Shown: positions 24,024-32,268, numbered from the stretch's first letter. The stretch: 64,000 bases of DNA from JBLHZY01 sp050633265 (GCA_050633265.1 JBOEGE010000005.1:434001-498000), one strand, 5' to 3'. The notes: a model not told the origin generated them from the sequence alone. Numbers and translations: made by a program.

Positions 24024-25355
24024 TTAGCGGCTTTCGCGCTCAATATCCGCCTCTAGATCAGGGTAGCGCCAAGCCAGCGTGACACCGCGCGCAACATACG
24101 AAATCAGCAGCGCCGCCCAGATCCCATGATTGCCCAAAAGCGGCATCAAAATGGCCAGCGCCGCGCCGTAGATCAGCACCGAAATCACCATCATATTGCG
24201 CATATCCGCCGAGCGGGTCGCGCCGATGAAAATCCCGTCCAACATCCAAGCCGCAACCCCAAGGATCGGCGCGGCGATCATATAGGGCAAGAACAGGCGC
24301 GCCGTCTCGCGCACCTCTGGCGCGGTTGTCATGATGTCGATGATCCCGCCGCCAAAACCCGCAAAAACGAGCGCCAAAACAAGCGCGCCGCCAAAGGCCC
24401 AAAGGCTGACCAGTATCGCCGCTTGGCGCAGGGCAGATCGCGCCCGCGCGCCCATCGCTTGGCCGACCAGCGCCTCGGCGGCAAAGGCAAAACCATCGAG
24501 CGCAAAAGCGGTGATCGAGAGGAATTGCAGCAAGACTTGGTTGGCTGCCAATGTCACATCGCCAAAGCGCGCGCCGAACATCACGAAAGACAGGATGATC
24601 GATTGCAAAAGTAGGCTGCGGATCAGGATATCGCTGTTTACCTTGGCCATGCGGATCAGCTTCACCCGATCAAAAACCCGCGCCCAGCTGCGCCAAGCCG
24701 CATGCGCAAAAGCCGCGCGGCACATGTAAATCGCCAGCGCCAGCCCGCCCCATTCGGCAATCACCGTTGCCAAAGCAACGCCCGAAACACCCCAAGCAAA
24801 CCCCAGCACAAACAGCAGATCGAGCCCAATATTGAGCCCGTTCATCCACAGTTGCAGCACCAAAACCGCGCGGGTTTGTTCGCGCGCGATCAGCCAGCCG
24901 GTTGCGCCATAAATCGCGATGGCCGCGGGGGCGGAAAAGATGCGAATGCGCATATAGTCGCGCGCCAGCCCTTCGACCTCGGGCGAGGCAGGCGAAAGCC
25001 AGAAACCAAGCGCAAAGACCAGCGGCTGAAGCAAGATCAGCGCGCCCCCGGCCCCCGCTCCGATGAGCAAAACCCGCGTCAGCATCGCGCTGACCTCGCC
25101 CTGATCGCCCGCGCCCTCGGCCTGGGAAACCAGCCCCGTTGTGCCCATACGCAGGAAGCCGAAAACCCAGTACACAGCCGTTAAGATCACCGCGCCAATC
25201 CCAACCGCGCCAATCGGTGCGGCCAGCCCCATTTGCCCAACAACGCCTGTATCCACAGCGCCCAAAATCGGCACCGTGGCATTGGACAAAACGATCGGCA
25301 GAGCGATTTTGAGGACGCGCCGATTTGTCAGGCGTTCTGGCCGCGGCTGCGCCAT
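24024..25355 (-). CDS. MATE family efflux transporter (DinF type)
   Basis: 443 residues, about 12 membrane helices, no signal peptide. N-terminal LKIALPIVLSNATVPILGAVDTGVVG and the matching mid-protein repeat are characteristic of MATE antiporters, which expel organic cations with H+ or Na+. It is convergent with the ArsC-like gene (six-base gap) and preceded by a thioesterase gene on the same strand five bases away, which suggests an operon of 26331-24024. Confidence 0.92.
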   Translation of the reverse strand: MAQPRPERLTNRRVLKIALPIVLSNATVPILGAVDTGVVGQMGLAAPIGAVGIGAVILTAVYWVFGFLRMGTTGLVSQAEGAGDQGEVSAMLTRVLLIGAGAGGALILLQPLVFALGFWLSPASPEVEGLARDYMRIRIFSAPAAIAIYGATGWLIAREQTRAVLVLQLWMNGLNIGLDLLFVLGFAWGVSGVALATVIAEWGGLALAIYMCRAAFAHAAWRSWARVFDRVKLIRMAKVNSDILIRSLLLQSIILSFVMFGARFGDVTLAANQVLLQFLSITAFALDGFAFAAEALVGQAMGARARSALRQAAILVSLWAFGGALVLALVFAGFGGGIIDIMTTAPEVRETARLFLPYMIAAPILGVAAWMLDGIFIGATRSADMRNMMVISVLIYGAALAILMPLLGNHGIWAALLISYVARGVTLAWRYPDLEADIERESR

Positions 25356-25360
25356 CCGCT

Positions 25361-25906
25361 CTAGCCTGTTGGCGCGTTTGAAACGGGGGGTTCTGAGGGC
25401 TCTTCGGGCGGGCTTGGCATCAGAAAATGCCCCGTTGCCTGGGCGAAAGGACGGCTGCGATTGTCTTGCCAGGCCTCGACCTGAACACTGGCGTAGCGGC
25501 GGCCAGAGCGATTGACGCGGGCGCGCGCATAGGCATCGCGCGGCAGGCCCGTTCGCAGGTAATCTATTGTAAAATCAATGGTTTTTGGAAAGCGCGGCAG
25601 GTGCGAGCGATCAATCATTGCCGCATCAAGCTTGCCCGCTTCGAGGTCTTCCCAAAGGGTGCTCCAGCTTAGCTCGATGATCGCGGCGATCTCAAGAAAC
25701 GAGGCCGTGACCCCGCCATGCATCGCCGGCAGCACCGGATTGCCGATGAGCATCTCCTTAAAGGGCAAAACGGCCGTGAGCTCATCCCCGTGGCGTTCAA
25801 ATTGGATGCCCAGAAAGCCGATATAAGGCACGCCGCTGGCAAGGGCCGCAAGCGCGCCATCGCGGCGTTGTTTGACGATCTGAACGGGCTCTGGTTTCGC
25901 TCTCAT
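25361..25906 (-). CDS. PaaI family hotdog thioesterase
   Basis: 181 residues. Hotdog thioesterase core PAMHGGVTASFLEIAAIIEL, followed by FTIDYLRTGLPRDAYARARV, where the HGG turn and later Glu are usual. It hydrolyses acyl-CoA esters in the cytoplasm. The start overlaps the preceding paralogous thioesterase gene by ATGA, so the two are coupled and may form a hetero-oligomer. The C-terminal tail PPEEPSEPPVSNAPTG is a low-complexity extension. Confidence 0.88.
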   Translation of the reverse strand: MRAKPEPVQIVKQRRDGALAALASGVPYIGFLGIQFERHGDELTAVLPFKEMLIGNPVLPAMHGGVTASFLEIAAIIELSWSTLWEDLEAGKLDAAMIDRSHLPRFPKTIDFTIDYLRTGLPRDAYARARVNRSGRRYASVQVEAWQDNRSRPFAQATGHFLMPSPPEEPSEPPVSNAPTG

Positions 25907-26331
25907 GCGCGCCTCTTAAAGGTAAAGGCGCCGGTGGCTGTGGCCACGGGGCGCGCGGTGTCTTCGTCCATGGCCGTGGCGCGCACAAAGGCGACCGAGC
26001 GGGTCACATGATAGCATTCGGCCCGCGCTGTGATGGCTTGGCCCGGGGTGGCGGCGCGCATGTAATCAATGCGCAGATCCAGCGTTGCGGTGCCGCCTGT
26101 CCCTTCGCGATGCGAGGCAACAGCCGCCCCGCCGCAGGTATCCATCAAGGCCGAGACAACCCCGCCATGCAACACGCCCGTATCGGGATCACCGACCAGA
26201 TCATCGCGGTAGGGGAGGCGAAATTCTGCGCAGCCATCGCCCATCGAGACCGGCTCAATCCCGATCGCAGCGGCCAGCGGCAGCGCCTCGACAAACATAC
26301 GCGCCCATTTGAGCGTTTTTTCTTCTTCCAT
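25903..26331 (-). CDS. PaaI family hotdog thioesterase
   Basis: 142 residues from ATG 26331; the longer 26406 start is unlikely because its extension is charged and unlike the family. Core motif GVLHGGVVSALMDTCGGAAV followed by LRIDYMRAATPGQAITARAE is classic PaaI/YbgC-like. Predicted acyl-CoA thioesterase; the second gene of the pair follows by overlap. No clear ribosome site stands before the ATG. Confidence 0.87.
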   Translation of the reverse strand: MEEEKTLKWARMFVEALPLAAAIGIEPVSMGDGCAEFRLPYRDDLVGDPDTGVLHGGVVSALMDTCGGAAVASHREGTGGTATLDLRIDYMRAATPGQAITARAECYHVTRSVAFVRATAMDEDTARPVATATGAFTFKRRA

Positions 26332-26471
26332 CTGGTGGCTTTGGCCCCGTTTGCTTTTGCTTGGCGGCGGATCTGTGATTGATCTGCATCTGATTGCCGC
26401 ATTCACGCAGCCTTCTGCGCCCCCTTTTTATTGGCCCTTGCAATTGCGCCCGCAAGAGTTATCTTCCTTAA

Positions 26472-26488
26472 TTGAGAATAATTCGCAA
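26472..26488. promoter_or_regulatory. Fur/Mur-type box upstream of the metal exporter
   Basis: TTGAGAATAATTCGCAA is an 8-1-8 palindrome with one mismatched pair. It resembles the 7-1-7 Fur-family consensus TGATAAT-n-ATTATCA. It lies 100 bases before the start of a putative manganese exporter, between divergent genes, as expected for a Fur-family (Fur, Mur or Irr) site. Confidence 0.5.
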
Positions 26489-26588
26489 GTGCAACTGCGG
26501 ACAAGAGCCCCGTTTTGCCCGCGATCCAGAAACACACTGCTCCCAGTGAGCGCAAACCAACGGCCCCAAAGGCACCGAAAGGACAAAA

Positions 26589-27734
26589 ATGCACGCAGCC
26601 CTCTCGCTCCCCCTTGCTCAGCGCCTGCCTGCGCGCGGGCTTGGCCCGTTTCGCCCCATACGCTTTGCCGTGGCGATGGCGCTTTTGCTGCTGGCGATTG
26701 CGCCGGGCACATTGGGCGAGCTGACGCGCAGCCTGATGATGGATGCCTATGTGCAGGTTTCGGTCTTTGTTGCCGCCACGCTTTTGCTCTTTTACGGGGC
26801 CGAGCGGATCTTCAAATTTGATATTGGCGCATCCCTAAAGGGCGCAAAGGGCTGGCAAGTTCCCATGGCCGCGCTTTTGGGGGCAACGCCGGGCTGCGGC
26901 GGGGCGGTAGTTGTTGTGGCGGCATATGCTTCGGGCAATGTCGGCTTTGGCGCAGTTGTTGCCACGCTCACGGCCACAATGGGAGATGCGGCCTTTCTTT
27001 TGATTGCGACCCGCCCGGATGCGGCGATGGTTGTTTTGCCGCTGTCCTTTGCCGTTGGGATTACTTCTGGCTGGCTGATTGATCGTTTCGTAAAGACAGA
27101 ATACCGCAGCGAAATCAGCCAACATTGCGAAACGGCGCCGCTTTTGGGCCGCGTCCGCCTGCGCGATCTGGCCTATCTTGGCCTTGCCGCGCCCGGATTG
27201 ATCGTTGGCGCCGCGCAGATCGGCCAGATTGAGATCACCCATATCCTTGGCCTGCCCATTCTCTATATCGCCCTTGCAGGCACAGCGCTTGGGCTTGCCA
27301 TATGGGCCACGTCGCCACTGGTCGCGATGACCAACAGCAAAGACGCGCCGGTTACCCGCATGGCCGAAGAAACCGCCTTTATCTCGGTTTGGGTGATCGG
27401 GGCCTATCTCGCCTATGATTATGCCGCGACATTCGCAGGGCTAGATCTGCGCGCCGCTTTTGCCGCTGTGGGGCCGGTTGTGCCGCTGATTGCGATCGCA
27501 GTTGGCTTTATCCCGGGCTGTGGGCCGCAGGTCTTGGTTGCGACGCTTTATATCAATGGGATCGTGCCCTTTGCCGCTCTCATCGGCAATGCGATCTCAA
27601 ATGATGGCGATGCGCTCTTTCCGGCCATCGCGCTTTCACCCCGCGCAGCCTTCATGGCAACGGCCTATTCGGCGATCCCTGCGGTGATTGTGGCTTATGG
27701 CTTCTATCTCTTTGCGCCGGGCGTATTGAACTAG
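26589..27734 (+). CDS. Putative manganese/heavy-metal exporter (10-TM, ArsP_2-like)
   Basis: 381 residues, polytopic. Two pseudo-repeated motifs are visible: GATPGCGGAVVVVAAYASGN (about residues 98-117) and GFIPGCGPQVLVATLYINGI in the second half, with TATMGDAAFLLIATRP and ISNDGDALFPAIALSP as matching partners. This matches the family annotated as putative manganese transporter or 10TM heavy-metal exporter in the inner membrane. AAAGGAC precedes the ATG. A Fur-type box lies upstream. The metal is inferred from the family, not from this sequence. Confidence 0.85.
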   Translation: MHAALSLPLAQRLPARGLGPFRPIRFAVAMALLLLAIAPGTLGELTRSLMMDAYVQVSVFVAATLLLFYGAERIFKFDIGASLKGAKGWQVPMAALLGATPGCGGAVVVVAAYASGNVGFGAVVATLTATMGDAAFLLIATRPDAAMVVLPLSFAVGITSGWLIDRFVKTEYRSEISQHCETAPLLGRVRLRDLAYLGLAAPGLIVGAAQIGQIEITHILGLPILYIALAGTALGLAIWATSPLVAMTNSKDAPVTRMAEETAFISVWVIGAYLAYDYAATFAGLDLRAAFAAVGPVVPLIAIAVGFIPGCGPQVLVATLYINGIVPFAALIGNAISNDGDALFPAIALSPRAAFMATAYSAIPAVIVAYGFYLFAPGVLN

Positions 27735-28019
27735 AGCCAAGAAACAAACCCCGCGCTTGGTTTCCGCTGCGCCCGGCGGGCGGGGCCTTGCAGAGCTCTC
27801 TTTGCTCTTTTGCGCTCTGATTAAAGCTGCTTTGGGCCGCGCGCGCCAATTGGGCGCCCATATCCTCTCTCGCCCTCCCCCACGCCTCGCGGCTTGCGCC
27901 CGTTCATCCTCTGTCAGTCTTTGCGCGGCATTCTTGCGCGATAAAGCTTACCAAACGGAATTGCGGAACGCGGCGCGCTGGTTTAGGCTGAGAGATGCGA
28001 TAGAGGAGAGCCTTCGCAG

Positions 28020-28379
28020 ATGAATGAACCACGCCTGTCTTTCAAGGAAATGTGTTCCAAGTTCGATGTTACGCCGCGCACCCTGCGCTACTATGAATAT
28101 ATTGAACTGCTGACCCCCGACAAAGAGGGCAGATCGCGCTTTTACACCAACCGTGAAATCGCGCGTATGACGCTGATCCTGCGCGGGCGGCGCTTTGGCT
28201 TTTCGCTTGAAGAGATCCGCCAATGGCTCGCCCTCTATGAAACCGAAGGCACAGACGCCCAGATGCAAACATGGGTGCAAAACGCGACCCGCCAGATCGA
28301 GCAGCTCACCGCCCAGCGCGACGAGCTGACTTTATCGATCAATGAGCTGATTAAGCTGCGCGACGACGTTTCAAAGTAA
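28020..28379 (+). CDS. MerR family transcriptional regulator
   Basis: 119 residues. N-terminal winged helix FKEMCSKFDVTPRTLRYYEY followed by LILRGRRFGFSLEEIRQWL and a coiled-coil dimerisation helix (residues 78-110). No metal-binding cysteines are seen in the C-terminus, so it is not a metal sensor of the classical kind. A second, related MerR gene lies 244 bases downstream, and both precede a fatty-acid oxidation gene set, where MerR regulators of acyl-CoA catabolism are known in other proteobacteria. GGAGAG lies 11 bases before the ATG. Confidence 0.92.
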   Translation: MNEPRLSFKEMCSKFDVTPRTLRYYEYIELLTPDKEGRSRFYTNREIARMTLILRGRRFGFSLEEIRQWLALYETEGTDAQMQTWVQNATRQIEQLTAQRDELTLSINELIKLRDDVSK

Positions 28380-28393
28380 TATAACCTAGCGTC

Positions 28394-28416
28394 AGAGGGG
28401 AAAAATCGCCCCCTCT
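28394..28416 (+). terminator. Possible weak terminator after the first MerR gene
   Basis: AGAGGGG and CCCCTCT form a 7-bp stem around a nine-base loop 15 bases after the stop; TCCCCC and not a T-run follows, so termination is doubtful. Confidence 0.45.
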
Positions 28417-28469
28417 TCCCCCTTAATTTGAAAGCTATCCAAACCGCTTTGGCCTAAGGAAATTGCGCA

Positions 28470-28482
28470 TTACCCCGGGTAA
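28470..28482. promoter_or_regulatory. Palindrome upstream of the second MerR gene (left)
   Basis: TTACCCCGGGTAA is a perfect 6-1-6 palindrome. With its neighbour at 28496 it shares TTACC-GGTAA ends, and both lie 110-155 bases before the second MerR gene, suggesting MerR operators. Confidence 0.5.
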
Positions 28483-28495
28483 CTTTTGCAAAAAT

Positions 28496-28511
28496 TTTAC
28501 CAGATGGTAAA
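28496..28511. promoter_or_regulatory. Palindrome upstream of the second MerR gene (right)
   Basis: TTTACCAGATGGTAAA is a perfect 7-2-7 palindrome, a good size for a dimeric MerR-type operator. A TTTTGCAAAA palindrome at 28484-28493 lies just upstream. Confidence 0.55.
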
Positions 28512-28623
28512 TGACGCGGCGTTTCAATTACGTGTGGGTCAACTTCTCTTGTAGAAATGCTGTGAGATGAGCATCTCAGCCGCACACACAAACTGGGTGT
28601 GTGTAAAACCCGAGGTGCTTTAA

Positions 28624-29025
28624 ATGTTGACTGATAAGGTAATGACCATCCGTGAGATGTGCGATTTGTTCGATGTAACAGCCCGTACTTTGCGCTTTTA
28701 CGAGGCGAAAGAGCTGCTCTTTCCGATCCGTGAAGGCCAAAAGCGACTGTTCACCAAAAGCGATCGCGCACGTCTTAAACTGATCCTGCGCGGCAAGCGC
28801 TTTGGCTTTTCGCTGGAGGATATCCGCCAGCTTCTTGATCTCTACGCTATGGGAGATCACGGCCAAACACAGCTGCGGGAAACCGTTGCAAAGGGTCAGA
28901 TACGGTTGAGCGAAATGATCGCGCAACGCGACGAATTGAATGTGGCTATTCAAGAGCTGGAAGGTCAGCTCGCATGGGGCGCATCCAAGATCGACGCGGA
29001 GCAAAACCAACGTAAAACTGGCTGA
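28624..29025 (+). CDS. MerR family transcriptional regulator, paralogue
   Basis: 133 residues. TIREMCDLFDVTARTLRFYE and LILRGKRFGFSLEDIRQLL correspond position by position to the MerR protein at 28020, so the two arose by duplication. A coiled coil follows; the last 20 residues are polar. GAGGTGC precedes the ATG. It lies 35 bases before the acyl-CoA dehydrogenase gene at 29061 with two palindromes upstream of it, so it is the likely regulator of the fatty-acid locus and perhaps of itself. Confidence 0.92.
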   Translation: MLTDKVMTIREMCDLFDVTARTLRFYEAKELLFPIREGQKRLFTKSDRARLKLILRGKRFGFSLEDIRQLLDLYAMGDHGQTQLRETVAKGQIRLSEMIAQRDELNVAIQELEGQLAWGASKIDAEQNQRKTG

Positions 29026-29060
29026 AATCAGCCGGTATAGTGACTTAGGGAGAACACCAG

Positions 29061-30836
29061 ATGCCAATTTACACGGCGCCAATCGACGACATGCAGTATA
29101 TCCTGCACGACGTATTGAACATTTCCACAGCCAATATCGAAGGCTATGCAGATCTCGATAGCGATTTTACCTCCGCTATCCTGGTGGAAGCCGGCAAGAT
29201 TGCCTCTGAAGTTCTCGCTCCGCTCAATATCGTTGGAGATCAGGAAGGGTGCCGCCTTGAAAACGGGGTCGTTTATACCCCGACAGGCTTTAAGGCGGCC
29301 TTTGACCAATTCCGCGAAGGCGGCTGGACAGGCATTGATGTTCCCGAAGAGTTCGGTGGCCAGAACATGCCCTATATCATCGGAACAGCTGTGGGCGAGA
29401 TGTTCTCATCCGCCAACCAAGCTTTGATGATGTATCCCGGCCTCACCCATGGCGCCGCCTCTGCGATCCGCGCCCATGGCACAGACGCGCAAAAACAAAC
29501 CTACCTTCCCAAGATGACCTCTTGCGAATGGACAGGCACAATGAACCTGACCGAGCCCCATTGCGGGACCGATCTTGGCCTGATGCGCACCAAAGCCGAA
29601 CCGCAAGGCGACGGCTCTTTCAAAATCAGCGGCCAGAAAATCTTTATCTCGGCCGGTGATCACGACATGTCAGACAATGTGATCCACCTTGTTTTGGCAA
29701 AAATCCCCGGCGGCCCTGCTGGGATCAAAGGCGTTTCGCTCTTTATCGTGCCCAAGTTCCTCGTCAATGAAGATGGCTCGCTTGGTGATCGCAATGGCGT
29801 TTCCGTTGGCTCGATTGAAGAGAAAATGGGCATTCACGGCAATTCCACCTGCGTTCTCAACTATGATGAAGCCATCGGCTATCTCGTTGGGGATGAGCAC
29901 AAGGGCATGCGCGCAATGTTCACCATGATGAATGAGGCGCGTATCGGCGTTGGGATGCAAGGCCTCGCGCAAGCGGTCGCCGCCTATCAAAACGCTGTTG
30001 AATACGCCAAAGATCGCCTTCAGGGGCGCGCTGTTACTGGCGTTGAGGCCCCCGATCTTCCGGCCGATCCGCTGATCGTTCACCCCGATATTCGCCGCAA
30101 CCTGATGGAGCAAAAGAGCTTTATCGAGGGCGCGCGCGCCTTCATGTTCTGGGGCGCCAATCTGATCGACCAAGCCCACCGCGCCGGCGATAAAGAGGCC
30201 GATGGGCTTATCTCGCTGATGACCCCTGTGATGAAAGGCTTCATCACCGATATGGGTTACAACGCGACCGTTCAGGCGCAGCAAATCTACGGCGGCCACG
30301 GCTATATCGAAGAGCACGGCATGTCGCAGTTCACCCGCGACGCACGCATCACGATGATCTATGAGGGCGCAAACGGCGTTCAAGCGCTTGATCTGGTTGG
30401 CCGCAAATTGGCAGCAGAGGGCGGCAAGCCTGCGATGGCCTTCTTTGAAATGGTCAAATCCTACCTCAAAGAAAGCAGCGAAGTAGAGGGCATGGAGCCC
30501 TTCATCGAGCCGCTCAAATCCGCCTCAAAAGATCTGCAAACCGCGATGATGTTCTTCATGCAGAACGGGATGAAAAACCCCAACGTGGCGCTGGCAGGGT
30601 CGTATGATTTCATGCACCTCTTTGGCCATGTTTGCCTTGGCTATATGTGGGCCCGTATGGCGCGCGCCTCGCTCAAAGCGCTGGCAGAGGGCACATCCGA
30701 TCCAGAGTTCCACGAAACCAAACTCGCCACTGGCCGCTTCTATATGGCACGCTGGATGCCGATGGCTTCAACCCATCTGGCCCGCATCCAATCCGGCGAT
30801 GAAACCGTTATGGCATTGAAAGCAGAGGCCTTTTAA
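29061..30836 (+). CDS. Long acyl-CoA dehydrogenase with C-terminal extension
   Basis: 591 residues, the long FadE-like form with an ACAD C-terminal domain. N-terminal MPIYTAPIDDMQYILHD, then GTMNLTEPHCGTDLGLMRT flavin motif, KISGQKIFIS, QQIYGGHGYIEEHG, and the catalytic-region IYEGANGVQALDLVGRKLA. It oxidises fatty acyl-CoA to 2-enoyl-CoA with electrons to ETF. GGGAGAACACCAG is the ribosome site. It heads the fatty-acid oxidation genes 29061-35691 directly after the second MerR gene; a structured 270-base spacer follows. Confidence 0.94.
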   Translation: MPIYTAPIDDMQYILHDVLNISTANIEGYADLDSDFTSAILVEAGKIASEVLAPLNIVGDQEGCRLENGVVYTPTGFKAAFDQFREGGWTGIDVPEEFGGQNMPYIIGTAVGEMFSSANQALMMYPGLTHGAASAIRAHGTDAQKQTYLPKMTSCEWTGTMNLTEPHCGTDLGLMRTKAEPQGDGSFKISGQKIFISAGDHDMSDNVIHLVLAKIPGGPAGIKGVSLFIVPKFLVNEDGSLGDRNGVSVGSIEEKMGIHGNSTCVLNYDEAIGYLVGDEHKGMRAMFTMMNEARIGVGMQGLAQAVAAYQNAVEYAKDRLQGRAVTGVEAPDLPADPLIVHPDIRRNLMEQKSFIEGARAFMFWGANLIDQAHRAGDKEADGLISLMTPVMKGFITDMGYNATVQAQQIYGGHGYIEEHGMSQFTRDARITMIYEGANGVQALDLVGRKLAAEGGKPAMAFFEMVKSYLKESSEVEGMEPFIEPLKSASKDLQTAMMFFMQNGMKNPNVALAGSYDFMHLFGHVCLGYMWARMARASLKALAEGTSDPEFHETKLATGRFYMARWMPMASTHLARIQSGDETVMALKAEAF

Positions 30837-30952
30837 GCAAGCGGCGACTTTACGGATCGCAATACTGGGAGCCACTCACGGATGCGCGCCCTGTCAAACT
30901 CCACCTCGCGAGAGCTGGGGCGCGGCAAACGGGGTGGCGCAACTCCCGCGCC

Positions 30953-31013
30953 GCGCGATCCTTTGCTGATGGGCAGCCCGCAAAAATTGTCGGGTTGCAG
31001 CAAAGGATCGCGC
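30953..31013 (+). other. Long stem-loop in the spacer after the acyl-CoA dehydrogenase gene
   Basis: GCGCGATCCTTTGCTG (30953-30968) and CAGCAAAGGATCGCGC (30998-31013) are a perfect 16-bp inverted repeat. An inner CAGCCCG/CGGGTTG stem extends it after a five-base bulge, with a ten-base loop. No T-run follows, so it is not a standard terminator. It may be an mRNA processing or stabilising structure. Confidence 0.75.
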
Positions 31014-31037
31014 AGCGCACAGTATCTAAGATTCACC

Positions 31038-31072
31038 GATCCAAAGCGGGCGCAGCTGCCCCGCCTTTGATC
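31038..31072 (+). other. Second hairpin in the same spacer
   Basis: GATCCAAAGCGGG and CCCGCCTTTGATC pair with a single bulge on each side around a nine-base loop, 35 bases before the start of the small protein gene. Confidence 0.5.
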
Positions 31073-31106
31073 CACCGCCCCGCAATTCGATCACCCGGAG
31101 AAGAAC

Positions 31107-31319
31107 ATGGCCAAAAGATTTCGTCTGACGCGGCGTTTTCCTGCAGCGATGACAGAAGACGGCTATCGTCGTCTCAAATCATTCGCAAACGAGGCCGGGC
31201 TGGACGAAGGCGAAGCGCTCTCTTTTCTGTTCGAAAACTTCAATTCGGTGATCGACGAAGACAACCTAACCCACCGCCTGCGCCTGTTTAACGCAGAGCT
31301 TGATAAGAGGAAAAAATAG
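31107..31319 (+). CDS. Small conserved-looking protein, 70 residues, unknown function
   Basis: A clean short gene with GGAGAAGAAC seven bases before its ATG. The product is basic at the N-terminus (AKRFRLTRRF), then predicted helical with acidic stretches (LDEGEALSFLFENFNSVIDE), ending in charged LDKRKK. No membrane segment or cysteines. I do not recognise the family. Its place inside a fatty-acid oxidation gene set, between acyl-CoA dehydrogenase and GST genes, hints at an accessory role. The arrangement of helices would suit a small DNA-binding or adaptor protein, but that is speculation. Confidence 0.75.
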   Translation: MAKRFRLTRRFPAAMTEDGYRRLKSFANEAGLDEGEALSFLFENFNSVIDEDNLTHRLRLFNAELDKRKK

Positions 31320-31630
31320 ACCAGACCTAACCACCAAAGAGCCAACAAACCGCGCCGATATAGGCGGCCAAGCTCTTTGAGTATTTTCGCCAAGAAAAAA
31401 TATGCGCCCCGACCCCGAAGTGCCACGCACAACAAAGGGTTTATCACCGCCAGCCGGGGCGACTTTTCCTTGGGCGGCCATCGGCCCTCCGGCCTGTTCC
31501 GCCCGATAAAGCTAGCCGCATTAACCTTAACGAAAGGTAAGCAGCTACATTTTTTCTTGGCCGAAATACTCCACGGGGGTCTGGGGGTGTGAAACCCCCA
31601 GCGCTCAAGGTTCGCACGGGAGGGCAACCA
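31320..31630. repeat. Gene-free spacer with a large inverted repeat and hairpin (dispersed-element-like)
   Basis: No gene is seen. A 23-base segment at 31379-31401 (starting GAGTATTTTCGCCAAG) recurs in inverted orientation at 31549-31571 (revcomp of ...CTTGGCCGAAATACTC) with 21 of 23 matches, 147 bases apart. Directly after, CTGGGGGT and ACCCCCAG form a perfect hairpin at 31581-31601. This pattern, a GAGTATTT...CCAAGAA box with a G/C-rich stem, is familiar from intergenic regions of Rhodobacteraceae genomes and may be a dispersed element. Confidence 0.6.
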
Positions 31631-32257
31631 ATGACCATCACTCTGTTATGCTTCGGGGAAAGCGGCAACTCGTACAAAGCCGCACTACCGCTTTCGCTAT
31701 CCGGCCTCGATTGGACGCCGCAATTCGTCAACTTCTTCAAAGGCGAAAACCGCACGCCCGAGTTTCGCGCGATGAACAATATGGGCGAAGTTCCCGTTAT
31801 GATTGATGGCGATGTCACAATTGCCCAATCCGGCGTGATGCAGAACTATATCACCGAAAAATCCGGCAAATTCGGCGGCGAAACGGCCCAAGAAACGCGC
31901 GATGTGCAGCGCTGGCAGTTCTGGGACAATCACAAGATGTCCTCCATGGCCGGCCTCCAGCGCTTTTTGATGAATTTCCTGCCCGAAGAAAAACGCTCCC
32001 AAGACGTGATCAGCTTTAACGCTGCACGACTGAACGCCGCTTTCAAAACCCTGAACAGCGCCCTAGAGGGCCGCGATTGGCTTGTTGGCGACGGCCCGAC
32101 CAACGCCGATTTCTCCTGTTGCGGCTATCTCTATTACCCAGAGCCTTTCGGCTTTGAGCGCGCAGAACACCCCAATATCGACCGCTGGCTCACCCATATT
32201 TCCGAGCTTCCCGGTTGGAAACACCCCTATGATTTGATGCCGCGCAAAGCGGATTGA
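31631..32257 (+). CDS. Glutathione S-transferase family protein
   Basis: 208 residues from ATG 31631, preceded by GGGAGGG; a start at 31589 falls within the hairpin and is rejected. The thioredoxin-like N-terminal domain starts TITLLCFGESGNSYKAAL and includes NMGEVPVMIDGDVTIAQSGV, where the Pro and the Gln-Ser pair bind glutathione. The C-terminal helical domain contains GPTNADFSCCGYLYY. It may detoxify or isomerise a CoA pathway intermediate, given co-orientation with the thiolase gene whose ribosome site it borders (11-base gap). Confidence 0.9.
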   Translation: MTITLLCFGESGNSYKAALPLSLSGLDWTPQFVNFFKGENRTPEFRAMNNMGEVPVMIDGDVTIAQSGVMQNYITEKSGKFGGETAQETRDVQRWQFWDNHKMSSMAGLQRFLMNFLPEEKRSQDVISFNAARLNAAFKTLNSALEGRDWLVGDGPTNADFSCCGYLYYPEPFGFERAEHPNIDRWLTHISELPGWKHPYDLMPRKAD

Positions 32258-32268
32258 AGGAGACCAAT

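Noticed and set aside
26407..26588. Manganese riboswitch (yybP-ykoY) before the exporter
   Set aside because: No matching stems or conserved loops are visible; only the Fur-type palindrome was kept.
27757..28023. 88-codon frame before the first MerR gene
   Set aside because: Low-complexity, no ribosome site; overlaps the MerR start. The gap 27735-28019 shows no other gene.
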